Of a stretch of 64,000 bases of DNA, positions 16,145-25,034 are shown one piece after another; within the stretch, counting starts at the first letter, position 1, and each line of letters opens with the position of its first letter. The position numbers were made by a program, and so were the translations under genes. Source of the DNA: Oscillibacter valericigenes (GTDB lineage Bacteria; Bacillota; Clostridia; Oscillospirales; Oscillospiraceae); contig NZ_JAFBIV010000001.1 of assembly GCF_021531915.1 (NCBI RefSeq), positions 62,001 through 126,000 of the forward strand, read 5' to 3'. The notes under the pieces were generated by a model that had not been told where the DNA came from, made no database searches, and saw only the letters and a list, made by a program, of their open reading frames with translations.

Positions 16145-17749
16145 ATGTCAACAAAGTTCGTATTCGTCACCGGCGGCGTGGTCTCCGGCCTGGGCAAGGG
16201 CATCTGCGCGGCGTCCCTGGGCCGCCTGCTGAAGCAGCGGGGCGTCCGGGTCCGCAACCAGAAGTTCGACCCCTATATCAATGTGGATCCCGGCACCATG
16301 AGTCCCTATCAGCACGGTGAGGTGTTCGTCACCGATGACGGCGCCGAGACCGACCTGGACCTGGGCCACTACGAGCGGTTCGTGGACGAGAACCTGACGG
16401 AGAACAGCTCCATCTCCTCCGGCAAGATCTGGTGGTCCGTGCTGAACCGGGAGCGCCGGGGCGACTACCTAGGCGCCACGGTGCAGATCATTCCCCACAT
16501 CACCAATGAGATCAAGGAGCGCATCTACTCCATGGCTTCCGATGACGTGGATGTAGTCATCACGGAGATCGGCGGCACCGTGGGCGATATTGAGAGCCAG
16601 CCCTTCCTGGAGGCCATCCGCCAGGTGGCCTCTGAGCGGCCTCACGGCGACGTGGTGTTCATCCATGTGCCCCTGATCGTCCAGATCCCCGGCAGCGGCG
16701 AGCTGAAGTCCAAGCCCACCCAGCACTCCGTCAAGGAGCTGCTCTCCCTGGGCATCCAGCCGGACATCCTGGTGTGCCGCTGCGACGTGCCCATCACCGA
16801 TGACATCAAGAAGAAGATCGCCCTGTTCTGCAATGTGGAGCCTGACTGCGTCATCCAGAACACCACGGCGGAGACCCTGTACGAGGTCCCCCTGCTGATG
16901 GCCAAGGAGGGCCTGGACGAGGTGGTTTGCCGCAAGCTGGGCCTCATCACCCACCAGCCGGACCTGCGGGAGTGGAGCGCCATGGTGAAGCGGGAGAAAG
17001 CCGCCCACAAGAAGGTGCGCATCGCGCTGGTGGGCAAGTACACCCAACTCCACGACGCCTACCTCTCCGTGGTGGAGTCCCTGAACCACGCCGGCACTGC
17101 TAACGATGCCATCGTGGACATCGAATGGGTCAATTCCGAGGATGTGACCGACAAAAACGCGGCGGAGAAGCTGGCAGGCTGCTCCGGCATCCTGGTGCCC
17201 GGCGGCTTCGGCGACCGGGGCATCGAGGGCATGATCGCTGCCTGCCGCTACGCCAGGGAGAACAACATCCCCTATTTCGGCATCTGCCTGGGCATGCAGA
17301 TGGCGGTCATTGAGTTCGCCCGCCATGTGCTGGGCTGGGAGGACGCCACCTCCTCCGAATTCTCCGAAACCACCAAACACCCGGTCATTGCCCTGATGCC
17401 GGACCAGGTGAACGTGACGGAGAAGGGCGGCACCATGCGGCTGGGCAAGTACCCCTGCGTGCTGACCGAGGGTACTCATAGCTTTGACTTGTACGGTGCG
17501 GCGGAGATCTCCGAGCGCCACCGCCACCGCTTTGAATTCAACAACGACTACCGGGAGGCCATGCAGAAACAGGGCATGGTCCTGGCGGGCCTGTCTCCCG
17601 ACAGCCGCCTGGTGGAGATCGTGGAGGTCCCGGACCATCCCTGGTTCGTGGGCGCCCAGTTCCATCCGGAGTTCAAGAGCCGTCCCGACCGGCCCCATCC
17701 GCTGTTCTACGGCTTCGTGAAGGCCGCCGTGGAGAAGGCGGAAGCGTAA
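16145..17749 (+). CDS. pyrG: CTP synthase
   Basis: 534 residues, the normal length for PyrG, which makes CTP from UTP, ATP and glutamine. The N-terminal amidoligase opens with [20 protein letters not shown] and contains [20 protein letters not shown]. The C-terminal class I glutamine amidotransferase has the Cys nucleophile in [10 protein letters not shown] and the His-Glu pair in [10 protein letters not shown]. Start at ATG 16145 after AGGTGAGAGG; an in-frame GTG at 16136 is less well placed. No promoter is seen between the leader terminator at about 16046 and the gene, so expression probably needs read-through of the leader. B. subtilis pyrG is also attenuated, but by CTP-dependent G addition at a GGGC start that is absent here. 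Confidence 0.97.
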   Translation: MSTKFVFVTGGVVSGLGKGICAASLGRLLKQRGVRVRNQKFDPYINVDPGTMSPYQHGEVFVTDDGAETDLDLGHYERFVDENLTENSSISSGKIWWSVLNRERRGDYLGATVQIIPHITNEIKERIYSMASDDVDVVITEIGGTVGDIESQPFLEAIRQVASERPHGDVVFIHVPLIVQIPGSGELKSKPTQHSVKELLSLGIQPDILVCRCDVPITDDIKKKIALFCNVEPDCVIQNTTAETLYEVPLLMAKEGLDEVVCRKLGLITHQPDLREWSAMVKREKAAHKKVRIALVGKYTQLHDAYLSVVESLNHAGTANDAIVDIEWVNSEDVTDKNAAEKLAGCSGILVPGGFGDRGIEGMIAACRYARENNIPYFGICLGMQMAVIEFARHVLGWEDATSSEFSETTKHPVIALMPDQVNVTEKGGTMRLGKYPCVLTEGTHSFDLYGAAEISERHRHRFEFNNDYREAMQKQGMVLAGLSPDSRLVEIVEVPDHPWFVGAQFHPEFKSRPDRPHPLFYGFVKAAVEKAEA

Positions 17750-17923
17750 GAAAGAATGTAAAGTCGGGACGGCTCTTGTGCCATCACCGCCGGTTGCCGC
17801 GGAAGCGGCGAGGCGGTGTGGCATATCTATGGAATGCCCCTGAAAGGGGCGTTCCGTCCCGACCGGCCCCACCCCTTGTTCTATGGCTTTGTGAAGGCCG
17901 CCGTGGAGAAGGCGGAAGCGTAA
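17681..17923 (+). repeat. Duplicated 69-bp 3' end of pyrG
   Basis: The last 69 bases of pyrG (17681-17749, encoding [20 protein letters not shown] plus two residues and stop) recur at 17855-17923. The second copy encodes the same 22 residues and stop; the differences seen are synonymous (CAT/CAC, CCG/CCC, CTG/TTG, TAC/TAT, TTC/TTT). Between them, 17763-17778 is an exact inverted copy of pyrG 17674-17689. It is followed by two hairpins: 17779-17823 (12-bp stem) and 17831-17855 (10-bp stem). The second copy has no start codon or full domain and is a gene fragment. Confidence 0.9.
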
Positions 17924-17993
17924 AAAGCACGCGGGACGCTTTGGCCCGCGCTTTCCCGCCGGCAAGATGTACACACCAAAGGAGAACCATTTG

Positions 17994-19067
17994 ATGAACC
18001 ATTTTCAAAAAATTGCCGCCCAGCTGGAGAGCCATGACCTGGACGCCATCCTGCTGACGGGAGAGGCCAACCGCTTTTACGGCTCCGGCTTCCACTCCGC
18101 CGGCACCGACGGCGTGGCCCTGGTGACCCGAAAGAAGGCCTACTATTTCACGGACTCCCGGTACACGGAAGCCGCCGCCCGCTATGTGCAGGGGGCGGAG
18201 CTGCGGGAGATCGGCCGGGGCCGTGGCTATGGCACCCTGGTGCAGGAAGTTGTGGCGGAGGAGTGCATCCGCCGCATGGGCTTCGAGGATGCCTATATGA
18301 CCGTCCAGGACCATGAGCGTTACCGTAAAGCCCTGTCCTGTGACCTGATTCCCGCCACGGACCTGCTGTGGGACCTGCGGATGGTGAAGGATGACGAGGA
18401 ACTGGAGGCCATGGTGGCGGCCCAGCGCATCGCGGAACGGGCGCTGACGGATATCCTGGAGGAGATCCGCCCCGGCGTTACGGAAAAGGAGATCGCCGCA
18501 CGGCTGCAGTATCTGATGCTGCACTACGGTGCGTCGGACATGTCCTTCGACCCCATCGTGGTGTCTGGCCCCAACGGCAGCCTGCCCCACGGCGTTCCGT
18601 CGGAAAAGACCATCCGGCAGGGAGAGTTCGTCACCATGGACTTCGGCTGCATTTACCATGGCTACTGCTCCGACATGACCCGCACTGTGGCAGTGGGTTT
18701 TGCCACCGAGGAGATGCAGACCGTCTACAACACGGTCCTGTCCGCCCAGAAGGCGGGCATCGCCGCTGCCAGAGCTGGCCTGACCGGACGGGAGGTGGAC
18801 GGTGCCGCCCGGGCTGTCATTGACGCCGCCGGGTACGGGGACTATTTCGGCCACAGCTTTGGCCACGGCGTGGGCGTGGAGATCCACGAGGCCCCCAACG
18901 CCTCTCCCATGAACGACAAGCCCCTGCCTGCGGGAGCCGTCATCTCCGCCGAGCCGGGCATCTATCTGCCCGGAAAGCTGGGTGTCCGCATTGAGGATGT
19001 CATCATTCTGACGCCGGAGGGCTGCCGGAATATCACCAAGGCCCCTAAGGACCTGCTGATCCTGTAA
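17994..19067 (+). CDS. M24 family aminopeptidase (Xaa-Pro peptidase type)
   Basis: 357-residue creatinase-fold peptidase that removes N-terminal residues preceding proline, releasing amino acids from peptides in the cytoplasm. The N-terminal domain (about 1-125) is the small creatinase-N domain. The C-terminal pita-bread domain shows the five metal ligands in MDFGCIYHGYCSDMTRT (two Asp), SFGHGVGVEIHEAPN (His), ISAEPGIYLPG (Glu) and RIEDVIIL (Glu). Start at ATG 17994, 9 bases after AAAGGAG; an in-frame ATG at 17967 precedes that site. It follows the duplicated pyrG fragment; no promoter could be picked out with confidence. Length fits PepQ/YpdF-type enzymes. Confidence 0.92.
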   Translation: MNHFQKIAAQLESHDLDAILLTGEANRFYGSGFHSAGTDGVALVTRKKAYYFTDSRYTEAAARYVQGAELREIGRGRGYGTLVQEVVAEECIRRMGFEDAYMTVQDHERYRKALSCDLIPATDLLWDLRMVKDDEELEAMVAAQRIAERALTDILEEIRPGVTEKEIAARLQYLMLHYGASDMSFDPIVVSGPNGSLPHGVPSEKTIRQGEFVTMDFGCIYHGYCSDMTRTVAVGFATEEMQTVYNTVLSAQKAGIAAARAGLTGREVDGAARAVIDAAGYGDYFGHSFGHGVGVEIHEAPNASPMNDKPLPAGAVISAEPGIYLPGKLGVRIEDVIILTPEGCRNITKAPKDLLIL

Positions 19068-19082
19068 GAGAATCGGATATCA

Positions 19083-19124
19083 AAAAAATCCCGCGGAAGC
19101 AATCGTTTCCGCGGGAATTCTTTG
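19083..19124 (+). terminator. Terminator after the M24 peptidase
   Basis: 10-bp stem TCCCGCGGAA (19089-19098) / TTCCGCGGGA (19107-19116), followed by ATTCTTTG; A-run upstream. Confidence 0.75.
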
Positions 19125-19136
19125 TGGAAGGGGCCG

Positions 19137-19165
19137 TTGACAAAGGCGGGCCCGGGAATCATAAT
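19137..19165 (+). promoter_or_regulatory. Promoter of the pyrophosphatase gene
   Basis: TTGACA (19137-19142), 17-base spacer, CATAAT (19160-19165). Confidence 0.8.
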
Positions 19166-19206
19166 GAATGTAGAAACTTTTTGATCTCATTGAAGGAGAG
19201 CATTGC

Positions 19207-20820
19207 ATGGATACAGTTTACATTATGGGACACCGCAATCCAGACACGGACTCCATTGTCTCGGCCATGGCCTATGCCGCACTGAAAAACGCCCTGGGTC
19301 AGCGGGAGTACAAGGCTGCCCGCCTGGGTCAGATCAGCGACGAGACACAGATCGTGCTGGACCGCTTCGGATTTCAGCCGCCCATGCTCATCACGGATGT
19401 GCGCAACCAGGTCCGGGACCTGGATTACGATACGCCGCCTACCCTGGATGCCTCCGCCACCATCAGCCGGGCCTGGCAGGCCATGCAGAAGGACCGTGTG
19501 TCCGCCATGCCCGTGACCAACGAGGACGGCACCCTGAATGGTATGCTGTCCGCCGGTGATGTGGCCAACTACGATATGACTTCCGTCCGGGACCCGCAGG
19601 TGCGCAATGTTCCCGTTTACAACCTACTGTCTGTGCTGGAGGGTCAGATCCTCAATGAGGGCACCGAACTGTGGGAGGAAGTCTCCGGTGTTGTGACCAT
19701 TGCCCTGCCTGCCGGACGGGAAAACCTGATGTTCTCCAGCCGGGATGTGATCCTGGTCTGCGGCGACCAGCCGGACATGCTTCGCCGGGCGCTGGAACTG
19801 GAGGTGAACTGCGTGCTGGTGTGCCAGGCGGAGGTGAGCCAGGAGTTCATTGAGATGGCGAAAAAGACCTGCATCATCTCCACGCCCTATGATGCCTACC
19901 GCGCCGTGCGGCTCATCCAGCACGCCATGCCTATCAGCAGCATCTGCAAGACCAAGGACATGGTCTGCTTCCATCTGGACGACTACATTGACGATGTGCA
20001 GGACACGGTCCTGGAGAGCCGTTTCCGCTCCTATCCCATTCTGGACGAGGAGGAGCATGTGGTGGGGACCCTGTCCCGGTACCATCTGCTGCGGCCCCGC
20101 CGCAAGCGGGTCATCCTTATGGACCACAACGAGAAGGCCCAGTCCGTACCTGGCCTGGATCAGGCCAGGATCATGGAGATCGTGGACCATCACCGTCTGG
20201 CGGACATTGAGACCAAGGACCCCATCTACGTCCGCAATGAACCGGTGGGCAGCACTACCACCATTGTGGCGGGCATGTATCAGGAAAAGGGCTTGATGCC
20301 CACGGCGAAAATGGCGGGCCTGATGGCTGCGGCCATCGTATCCGACACGGTCATGTTCAAGTCTCCCACCTGCACCCAGCGGGACATCGACATGGCCAAC
20401 CGCATGGCCCGCATTGCCAACGTCTCCCTGGAGGAACTGGGCAAGGCCATTTTCTCCGCCACCTGCGGCGACGATAAGACCGTGGACGCCATGCTGAAAA
20501 CGGACTATAAGGAATTCCACATTGCCGGACATAACCTGGCGGTGAGCCAGATCACCTGCATGGATTCGGACCGCCTGCTGGCGCGGAAGCAGGAATTCTT
20601 CTACGCCATGGGCGCCATCCGCAAGGCCAGAGAACTGGATACGGTGGTGCTGATGATCACCGACGTGCTGCTGGAGGGCACCCATCTGCTCTTTACCGGC
20701 GACGAGGACACCATCCGCCAGGCCTTCAACATCAGGAACGGGGATAACTGCGCCTTCCTGCCCAAGATCATGAGCAGGAAGAAGCAGGTCATTCCCACGC
20801 TGTCTGCTTTGTGGGGCTAA
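19207..20820 (+). CDS. Manganese-dependent inorganic pyrophosphatase with CBS and DRTGG domains
   Basis: 537-residue family II inorganic pyrophosphatase of the large, regulated type; it hydrolyses PPi to drive biosynthesis. Order of domains: start of the DHH catalytic domain with GHRNPDTDSI (residues 8-17), first CBS domain (about 70-125), DRTGG domain (about 130-235), second CBS domain (about 240-300), remainder of DHH with the DHH motif in IVDHHRLADIE, and the DHHA2 domain ending the protein. The inserted CBS pair binds adenine nucleotides in characterised members, so activity is probably controlled by energy charge. Own promoter, ATG 19207 after AAGGAG, and a shared bidirectional terminator downstream. 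Confidence 0.95.
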   Translation: MDTVYIMGHRNPDTDSIVSAMAYAALKNALGQREYKAARLGQISDETQIVLDRFGFQPPMLITDVRNQVRDLDYDTPPTLDASATISRAWQAMQKDRVSAMPVTNEDGTLNGMLSAGDVANYDMTSVRDPQVRNVPVYNLLSVLEGQILNEGTELWEEVSGVVTIALPAGRENLMFSSRDVILVCGDQPDMLRRALELEVNCVLVCQAEVSQEFIEMAKKTCIISTPYDAYRAVRLIQHAMPISSICKTKDMVCFHLDDYIDDVQDTVLESRFRSYPILDEEEHVVGTLSRYHLLRPRRKRVILMDHNEKAQSVPGLDQARIMEIVDHHRLADIETKDPIYVRNEPVGSTTTIVAGMYQEKGLMPTAKMAGLMAAAIVSDTVMFKSPTCTQRDIDMANRMARIANVSLEELGKAIFSATCGDDKTVDAMLKTDYKEFHIAGHNLAVSQITCMDSDRLLARKQEFFYAMGAIRKARELDTVVLMITDVLLEGTHLLFTGDEDTIRQAFNIRNGDNCAFLPKIMSRKKQVIPTLSALWG

Positions 20821-20826
20821 TACCGT

Positions 20827-20994
20827 CGGCAAAGGGACTTTGCCGCTTTGCCGAAAAGGCTGCGGCCCGCTGCGCGCAAGAATCGTCCGCCTGCGGCGGG
20901 CGGTTCGCACACTTGCGGGCCGGGAAGTATTTTCTCCGACGTATATGCCGCCGGAGAAAATGAATTCTACTTTCTTCGCGCCTGCGGGCGCGAA
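20827..20994. repeat. Cluster of four palindromes in intergenic space
   Basis: Four consecutive inverted repeats between the pyrophosphatase stop and its terminator: CGGCAAAG/CTTTGCCG (20827-20845); a nested structure CGGCCCGC/GCGGGCCG (20863-20922) enclosing CCGCC-TGC-GGCGG; ATTTTCTCCG/CGGAGAAAAT (20929-20961); TTCGCGCC/GGCGCGAA (20975-20994). No reading frame of note. Likely an intergenic palindromic element or the structured 3' UTR of the upstream mRNA. Confidence 0.7.
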
Positions 20995-21017
20995 CTCTGT
21001 GAGGCTGTTTTCCGAAT

Positions 21018-21054
21018 AAAAAGGTTCCAGGCCCTCTGGCCTGGAACCTTTTTT
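21018..21054. terminator. Bidirectional terminator between pyrophosphatase and HerA-like genes
   Basis: 16-bp stem AAAAAGGTTCCAGGCC / GGCCTGGAACCTTTTT with CTCT loop. Confidence 0.95.
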
Positions 21055-21069
21055 GATATCACAACGTAT

Positions 21070-22656
21070 TCATTTCTTAAAGGTGCCGAACAGGCCCCGG
21101 ACAATCTGCTTGCCCAGCTCCCGGCCCACGGTGTTGGCGGCGGAGTTGATGGCCTTCTCCAGGGGGTCCTGCTTTTTGCGGCTGGAGGTGGTGCGGCGTG
21201 TGGTGGTGGAGGTGCGCCGGGGCGCGGCGGCCTGACGGTACATCCGCTCCCGTTCCCGCTGTTCCTTCTCCCACGCGGCCTGCTGAGCCTTCAGCTCCTT
21301 CTCCCGGGCCTTCTGCTCCTTTTCCCAGGCGGCCTGGCGGGCCTCTTCCTCCTCCCGGGCGGTCTCCTGCTGCCGGACCTCCTCCAGCACCTCATAGGCG
21401 GAGCGCCGGTCCTGGACCTGGCCGTATTTCTGCGCCAGGGGGCTGCTCTGGACAGCGGCCTTGACCTCCGTTTCCGGGGCGGCGCTCATGGAGCTGCGGG
21501 GCGGCAGGATACCGGCTTTCTCCACAATGGAGGGCACGCCCTTCTCGTCCAGCACGGACACCAATGCCTCGCCCACGCCCAGGGCCTGGAGGGCTTCCTC
21601 GGTGTTGAAGGCGGGATTCACCCGGAAGGACCGGGCGGCGGCGCGGAGGGCCTTCTGGTCGTTGGGGGTGTAGGCCCGCAGGGCGTGCTGTACCCGGTTG
21701 CCGATCTGGCCCAGGACGCTGTCGGGGATGTCGGAGGGGTTCTGGGTGATGAACCAGACGCTGACGCCCTTGGAGCGGATGAGCCGCACCACCTGCTCCA
21801 CCTTTTCCACTAGCGCCTTGGGAGCACCGTTGAACAGGAGATGGGCCTCGTCAAAGAAGAAGGCCAGCTTGGGCTTGTCCAGATCTCCGGCTTCCGGCAG
21901 CATTTCATAGAGTTCAGACAGCATCCACAGCAGGAAGGTGGCATACAGCAGGGGGTGCTGGAACAGCTCCTGGCACTCCAGGATGTTCATGACGCCCCGG
22001 CCGTCTTCCGCCCAGTCCACCCAGTCGGCAATGTCCAGAGCGGGCTCTCCGAAGAAGATGTCGCCGCCCTCGTCCTCCAGCTGCAGCAGCGCGCGCTGGA
22101 TGGCGCCCACGGACTGGCTGGAGATGTTGCCGTAGGTCAGCTTGTACTCCTTGGCGTTGTCGCCCACATACTGGACCATGCTCCGCAGGTCCTTCAGGTC
22201 GATCAGCAGCAGGCCCTGGTCGTCCGCAATGCGGAACACGATGCGCAGAACGCCGCTCTGGGTGTCGTTCAGCCCCAGCAGGCGGCTCAGCAGTTCCGGA
22301 CCCATTTCAGAGATGGTGGTGCGGACGGGATGGCCCTGCTTTCCGTACACATCGAAGAAGCGGACAGGGTAGGCGGTGTAGTCAAAGCCGGTGATGCCCA
22401 TGGTGTCGATGCTGCGGCGAATGTGCTTATTCTCGCAGCCGGGCAGGCACATGCCGGACAGGTCCCCCTTGATGTCCGCCAGGAACACGGGGACGCCCAT
22501 GTCGCTGAAGGACTCTGCCAGCACCTTCAGCGTGACGGTCTTGCCGGTGCCGGTGGCGCCGGCGATGAGACCGTGGCGGTTGGCCATGCCGGGCTCCAGG
22601 TAGATGGGGTGGTCGCTGGTAGCCAGCCAGATCTTGTGCGCTTCGTTCATGTACAT
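21070..22656 (-). CDS. HerA-like P-loop ATPase (DUF853 family)
   Basis: 528 residues of the DUF853 'helicase HerA-like' family. Walker A is [12 protein letters not shown] near residue 35, Walker B is [12 protein letters not shown], and a sensor-type [11 protein letters not shown] follows. The last 130 residues form a highly charged Glu/Gln/Lys/Arg coiled-coil stretch with AAWEKEQ repeats and a Thr/Arg-rich linker, then a short globular tail. The family is an FtsK/HerA-type hexameric motor; its biological role is not settled. Start at ATG 22656 after GGGAGGG; an in-frame ATG two codons later is possible. Single-gene unit with its own weak promoter (22693-22721), unconnected to any nuclease here. 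Confidence 0.85.
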   Translation of the reverse strand: MYMNEAHKIWLATSDHPIYLEPGMANRHGLIAGATGTGKTVTLKVLAESFSDMGVPVFLADIKGDLSGMCLPGCENKHIRRSIDTMGITGFDYTAYPVRFFDVYGKQGHPVRTTISEMGPELLSRLLGLNDTQSGVLRIVFRIADDQGLLLIDLKDLRSMVQYVGDNAKEYKLTYGNISSQSVGAIQRALLQLEDEGGDIFFGEPALDIADWVDWAEDGRGVMNILECQELFQHPLLYATFLLWMLSELYEMLPEAGDLDKPKLAFFFDEAHLLFNGAPKALVEKVEQVVRLIRSKGVSVWFITQNPSDIPDSVLGQIGNRVQHALRAYTPNDQKALRAAARSFRVNPAFNTEEALQALGVGEALVSVLDEKGVPSIVEKAGILPPRSSMSAAPETEVKAAVQSSPLAQKYGQVQDRRSAYEVLEEVRQQETAREEEEARQAAWEKEQKAREKELKAQQAAWEKEQRERERMYRQAAAPRRTSTTTRRTTSSRKKQDPLEKAINSAANTVGRELGKQIVRGLFGTFKK

Positions 22657-22692
22657 AGGAAACCCTCCCGTGTTTTCTGAATGTTCAAGGTC

Positions 22693-22721
22693 ATGATACC
22701 ATGAAGGACACGCCCCGTCCA
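22693..22721 (-). promoter_or_regulatory. Putative promoter of the HerA-like gene
   Basis: Minus strand TGGACG (22721-22716), 17-base spacer, TATCAT (22698-22693). Confidence 0.45.
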
Positions 22722-22731
22722 GATTTCACGC

Positions 22732-22762
22732 AAAAAAAGTCCCGCCGGTGCCGGCGGGACTT
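22732..22762 (-). terminator. Terminator of the GntR-ABC operon
   Basis: AAGTCCCGCCGG / CCGGCGGGACTT stem, followed on the minus strand by seven T. Confidence 0.92.
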
Positions 22763-22770
22763 CAAAGTAT

Positions 22771-23379
22771 TCAAGATTGCCGTTTGGCGTAAAACCGCAT
22801 AGACAGGGAGACGGAAACAGCGGTCAGCACCAGGGCGGCGATCAACAGGACAACCAAAATGGGGCCCTGGAAAGCGAAGGGGGCTCCATTGGACGCGGAT
22901 TCAGTGATGGAGGCGATGGCCCCGGCGCCGCCGCAGACCAGGAAGATGATCAGGAACATGCCCAGCCGTCCTCTCTCCACACCGAGACGGAACATCAGCG
23001 GCAGAGAGATAGCCAGGATGCAGAGGGCACCCAGAACGGACATGGCCAGCGTACCCGGCAGAAACGCTCGGTCGATCACCAGGGAGATGATCGCCTGCAG
23101 CAGGCCGGACAGCACCGCCGCGCCGCCGATGCACAGCCAGCCGAATACATACTTGCTCAGCACCACATCCCGGGTGGAGTATGGCATCATGGCGGCCAGC
23201 TGGTCCCATTTGCTCCGCTCGTCATAGGCCAGAGCGGTGTAGGGCAGCATAGAGGTGTAGATCACGGCGAAGGCGTTGTTGAACCCACTGGGCAGGGCGG
23301 AGAAAATGAGGATCAGGATCAGAAAATACTTCATCTGCCGCCAGATCACATAGGTATCTTTTATAATGAGAGCTTTCAT
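22771..23379 (-). CDS. ABC-2 type transporter permease
   Basis: 202-residue membrane protein with about six hydrophobic segments, starting MKALIIKDTYVIWRQMKYFL, the usual opening of small ABC-2 permeases found beside GntR/YtrA regulators. The loop YDERSKWDQLAAMMPYSTRD between the second and third segments is conserved in this group. It forms the membrane channel for the ATPase encoded just upstream, overlapping it by four bases (ATGA). Exported substrate is unknown; related B. subtilis and clostridial systems respond to cell-envelope antibiotics, which is only a family-level hint. Confidence 0.88.
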   Translation of the reverse strand: MKALIIKDTYVIWRQMKYFLILILIFSALPSGFNNAFAVIYTSMLPYTALAYDERSKWDQLAAMMPYSTRDVVLSKYVFGWLCIGGAAVLSGLLQAIISLVIDRAFLPGTLAMSVLGALCILAISLPLMFRLGVERGRLGMFLIIFLVCGGAGAIASITESASNGAPFAFQGPILVVLLIAALVLTAVSVSLSMRFYAKRQS

Positions 23380-24230
23380 CTGTTCTTCGCTCCTTTCACC
23401 AAAAACAGCACCACATCTTCCACTGTGGGCTTTTCCAGCCGGAACCCGGTGGGGGCCAGGTCCCGTTTGACGAGGGCCCGCACGCCGCCGTAGCGGCTCT
23501 CCTCCCGGGCCACGATGGCCTCGGGCTGCAGGCAGTCCAGGTTTTCCCGGGAGTCCTCGAAAATGCCGTACTGCTCCAGAAGCTGGTCCTTTTCTTCACA
23601 GAACAGCAGGTCGCCCTTATGGATGAAGGCGATGTAGTCGCAGAGCTTTTCCAGGTCGCTGAGGATGTGGGAGGAGATCAGGATGGAGTGGTCCTCCTCC
23701 CGGGTGAACTCGTTGAAGATGTCCAGCACCTCGTCCCGGACAATGGGGTCCAGCCCGGCGGTGGCCTCGTCCAGCACCAGGAGCTTCGGCTGGTGGCTCA
23801 ATGCCACGACAATGGCCAGCTTCATCCGCATACCCCGGGAGAAGTCCTTGAACTGCTTTTTCTCCGGCAGGTCAAAGCGCTTCAGGTAGCCGTCGTAGAG
23901 CTTCTGGTCCCACTGGCGGTAGGTGGCTGCCATGATCTTTCCCACCTGGGCGGCGTTCAGGGACTCAGGGAAGTAGGCCTCGTCCAGCACCACGCCCACG
24001 TTCTCCTTCACTTCCCGGAATTCCGGGGAGGTGACGTCCACGCCCAGCACGGAGGCCGTGCCGCTGTCGGGCCGCAGGGCGCCCATCAGGAGACGGATGG
24101 TGGTGGATTTGCCGGCGCCGTTCTCGCCCACCAGGCCGCAGATGGTGCCGCTGGGCACCGTCAGGTTCAGGTCCCGGATGGCGAAGTCGCCGAAGGATTT
24201 GTTGATATGGGTAAGTTCAATGGCATTCAT
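23376..24230 (-). CDS. ABC transporter ATP-binding protein
   Basis: 284-residue export-type ATPase. Walker A is GENGAGKST, the signature region is FSRGMRMKLAIVVALSHQ (degenerate signature, as in YtrB-like proteins), Walker B is LLVLDEATAGLDP and the switch His is in LISSHILSDLEKL. A C-terminal extension of about 70 residues follows the core. Start at ATG 24230, which overlaps the GntR stop by four bases; the open frame upstream of it belongs to other features. It is the middle gene of a regulator-ATPase-permease operon. Confidence 0.92.
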   Translation of the reverse strand: MNAIELTHINKSFGDFAIRDLNLTVPSGTICGLVGENGAGKSTTIRLLMGALRPDSGTASVLGVDVTSPEFREVKENVGVVLDEAYFPESLNAAQVGKIMAATYRQWDQKLYDGYLKRFDLPEKKQFKDFSRGMRMKLAIVVALSHQPKLLVLDEATAGLDPIVRDEVLDIFNEFTREEDHSILISSHILSDLEKLCDYIAFIHKGDLLFCEEKDQLLEQYGIFEDSRENLDCLQPEAIVAREESRYGGVRALVKRDLAPTGFRLEKPTVEDVVLFLVKGAKNR

Positions 24231-24607
24231 TGGGATTCCTCCTCCAACAGGATGCGGAGCATCTCCTGCAGCTCCGGCGGGGTCACGCCGCAGCTCTTTG
24301 CCAGCTCTGCGGCGGCGGACAGGTGGTCCTCCAGGGTTTTCAGCTGCTGCTCCCGGATGAGATCGAGATTTTTCTCCGCCACGAAGCAGCCCTTGCCTGC
24401 CACGGTGGTGACGAAGCCCTCGGCCTCCAGCTCGTCGTAGGCTCGTTTCGTGGTGATGACGGAAATTTTCAGATCCTTCGCCAGAGCCCGGATGGAGGGC
24501 AGCGCCTCCCCCGGCTGCAGCGCCCCGGCGATGATCTGGGCCTTGATCTGGGAGCTGATCTGATCGTAGATGGGCTGGCCCGCAGTGTTTCGGATAATGA
24601 GTTCCAT
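24227..24607 (-). CDS. GntR family regulator, YtrA subfamily
   Basis: 126-residue repressor: winged-helix domain at about 10-75 (IRALAKDLKISVITTKRAYD is the helix-turn-helix) followed by a short YtrA-type tail rather than a ligand domain. Such regulators control adjacent ABC-transporter operons. Start at ATG 24607 behind GGAGGA. Upstream lies an 18-bp perfect palindrome overlapping the -10 box (24624-24641), a likely autoregulatory operator. Overlaps the ATPase gene by four bases. The inducing signal is unknown. Confidence 0.92.
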   Translation of the reverse strand: MELIIRNTAGQPIYDQISSQIKAQIIAGALQPGEALPSIRALAKDLKISVITTKRAYDELEAEGFVTTVAGKGCFVAEKNLDLIREQQLKTLEDHLSAAAELAKSCGVTPPELQEMLRILLEEESQ

Positions 24608-24623
24608 GGAATTCCTCCGTTCG

Positions 24624-24665
24624 TACTGTACATGTACAGTATATACAGTATGCACAGAATGTCAA
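24624..24665 (-). promoter_or_regulatory. Promoter and palindromic operator of the GntR-ABC operon
   Basis: Minus strand TTGACA (24665-24660), 16-base spacer, TATACT (24643-24638). The perfect palindrome TACTGTACATGTACAGTA (24624-24641) overlaps the -10 box, with a further half-site copy TACAGTA at 24644-24650. Ideal position for repression by the encoded GntR protein. Confidence 0.8.
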
Positions 24666-24729
24666 GAGGAAATTTGAAAAAACTTTTTTGTGGCATTTGA
24701 TATAGGAAGCCGGGCGGTTTTGTGTTATA

Positions 24730-25004
24730 TTACCCTCGGTGTACAAAGAGCAACACGCCTGCCAGCGGCTAAAATCAACGCTGGCGGCGTCATCGTCCTT
24801 GGTGGGCGCCAGCCCACCTGCGTCCTCTTCCTTGCCAGCGCCGGTTTTCTCTCGCTGGCAGGTCCTGCGGAGTTTTTCAGGAGCAGATTTGGTGGCTGGC
24901 AAGGCTTTTGAGGCGGCCGGGCTGCCGCCCGGCAACGAAAATAACGACGCCAGCCGCCCAAGATGCCTTGAAAAACCGTATTGCCCTTTGTATACTGAGG
25001 GTAA
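24730..25004. mobile_element. MITE-like element with 24-bp terminal inverted repeats
   Basis: 275-bp stretch whose ends are inverted repeats matching at 21 of 24 positions (24730-24753 and 24981-25004, outer bases TTACCCTC). TA dinucleotides sit at the junction on both sides of the CCCTC...GAGGG core, as expected of an IS630/Tc1-type TA target duplication. The interior contains further palindromic G/C-rich blocks (CGCCAGC/GCTGGCG types) and no reading frame with coding character. No transposase. Judged a non-autonomous miniature element. Confidence 0.75.
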
Positions 25005-25034
25005 AAAGGCAAAATTGTTCGGGAGGCCAGTGCT

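Noticed and set aside
17855-17923. Second functional pyrG
   Set aside because: Only the last 22 codons are present, with no start codon, ribosome site or catalytic domain.
20827-20994. CRISPR array
   Set aside because: The palindromes differ from one another and there are no equal-length repeats with spacers.
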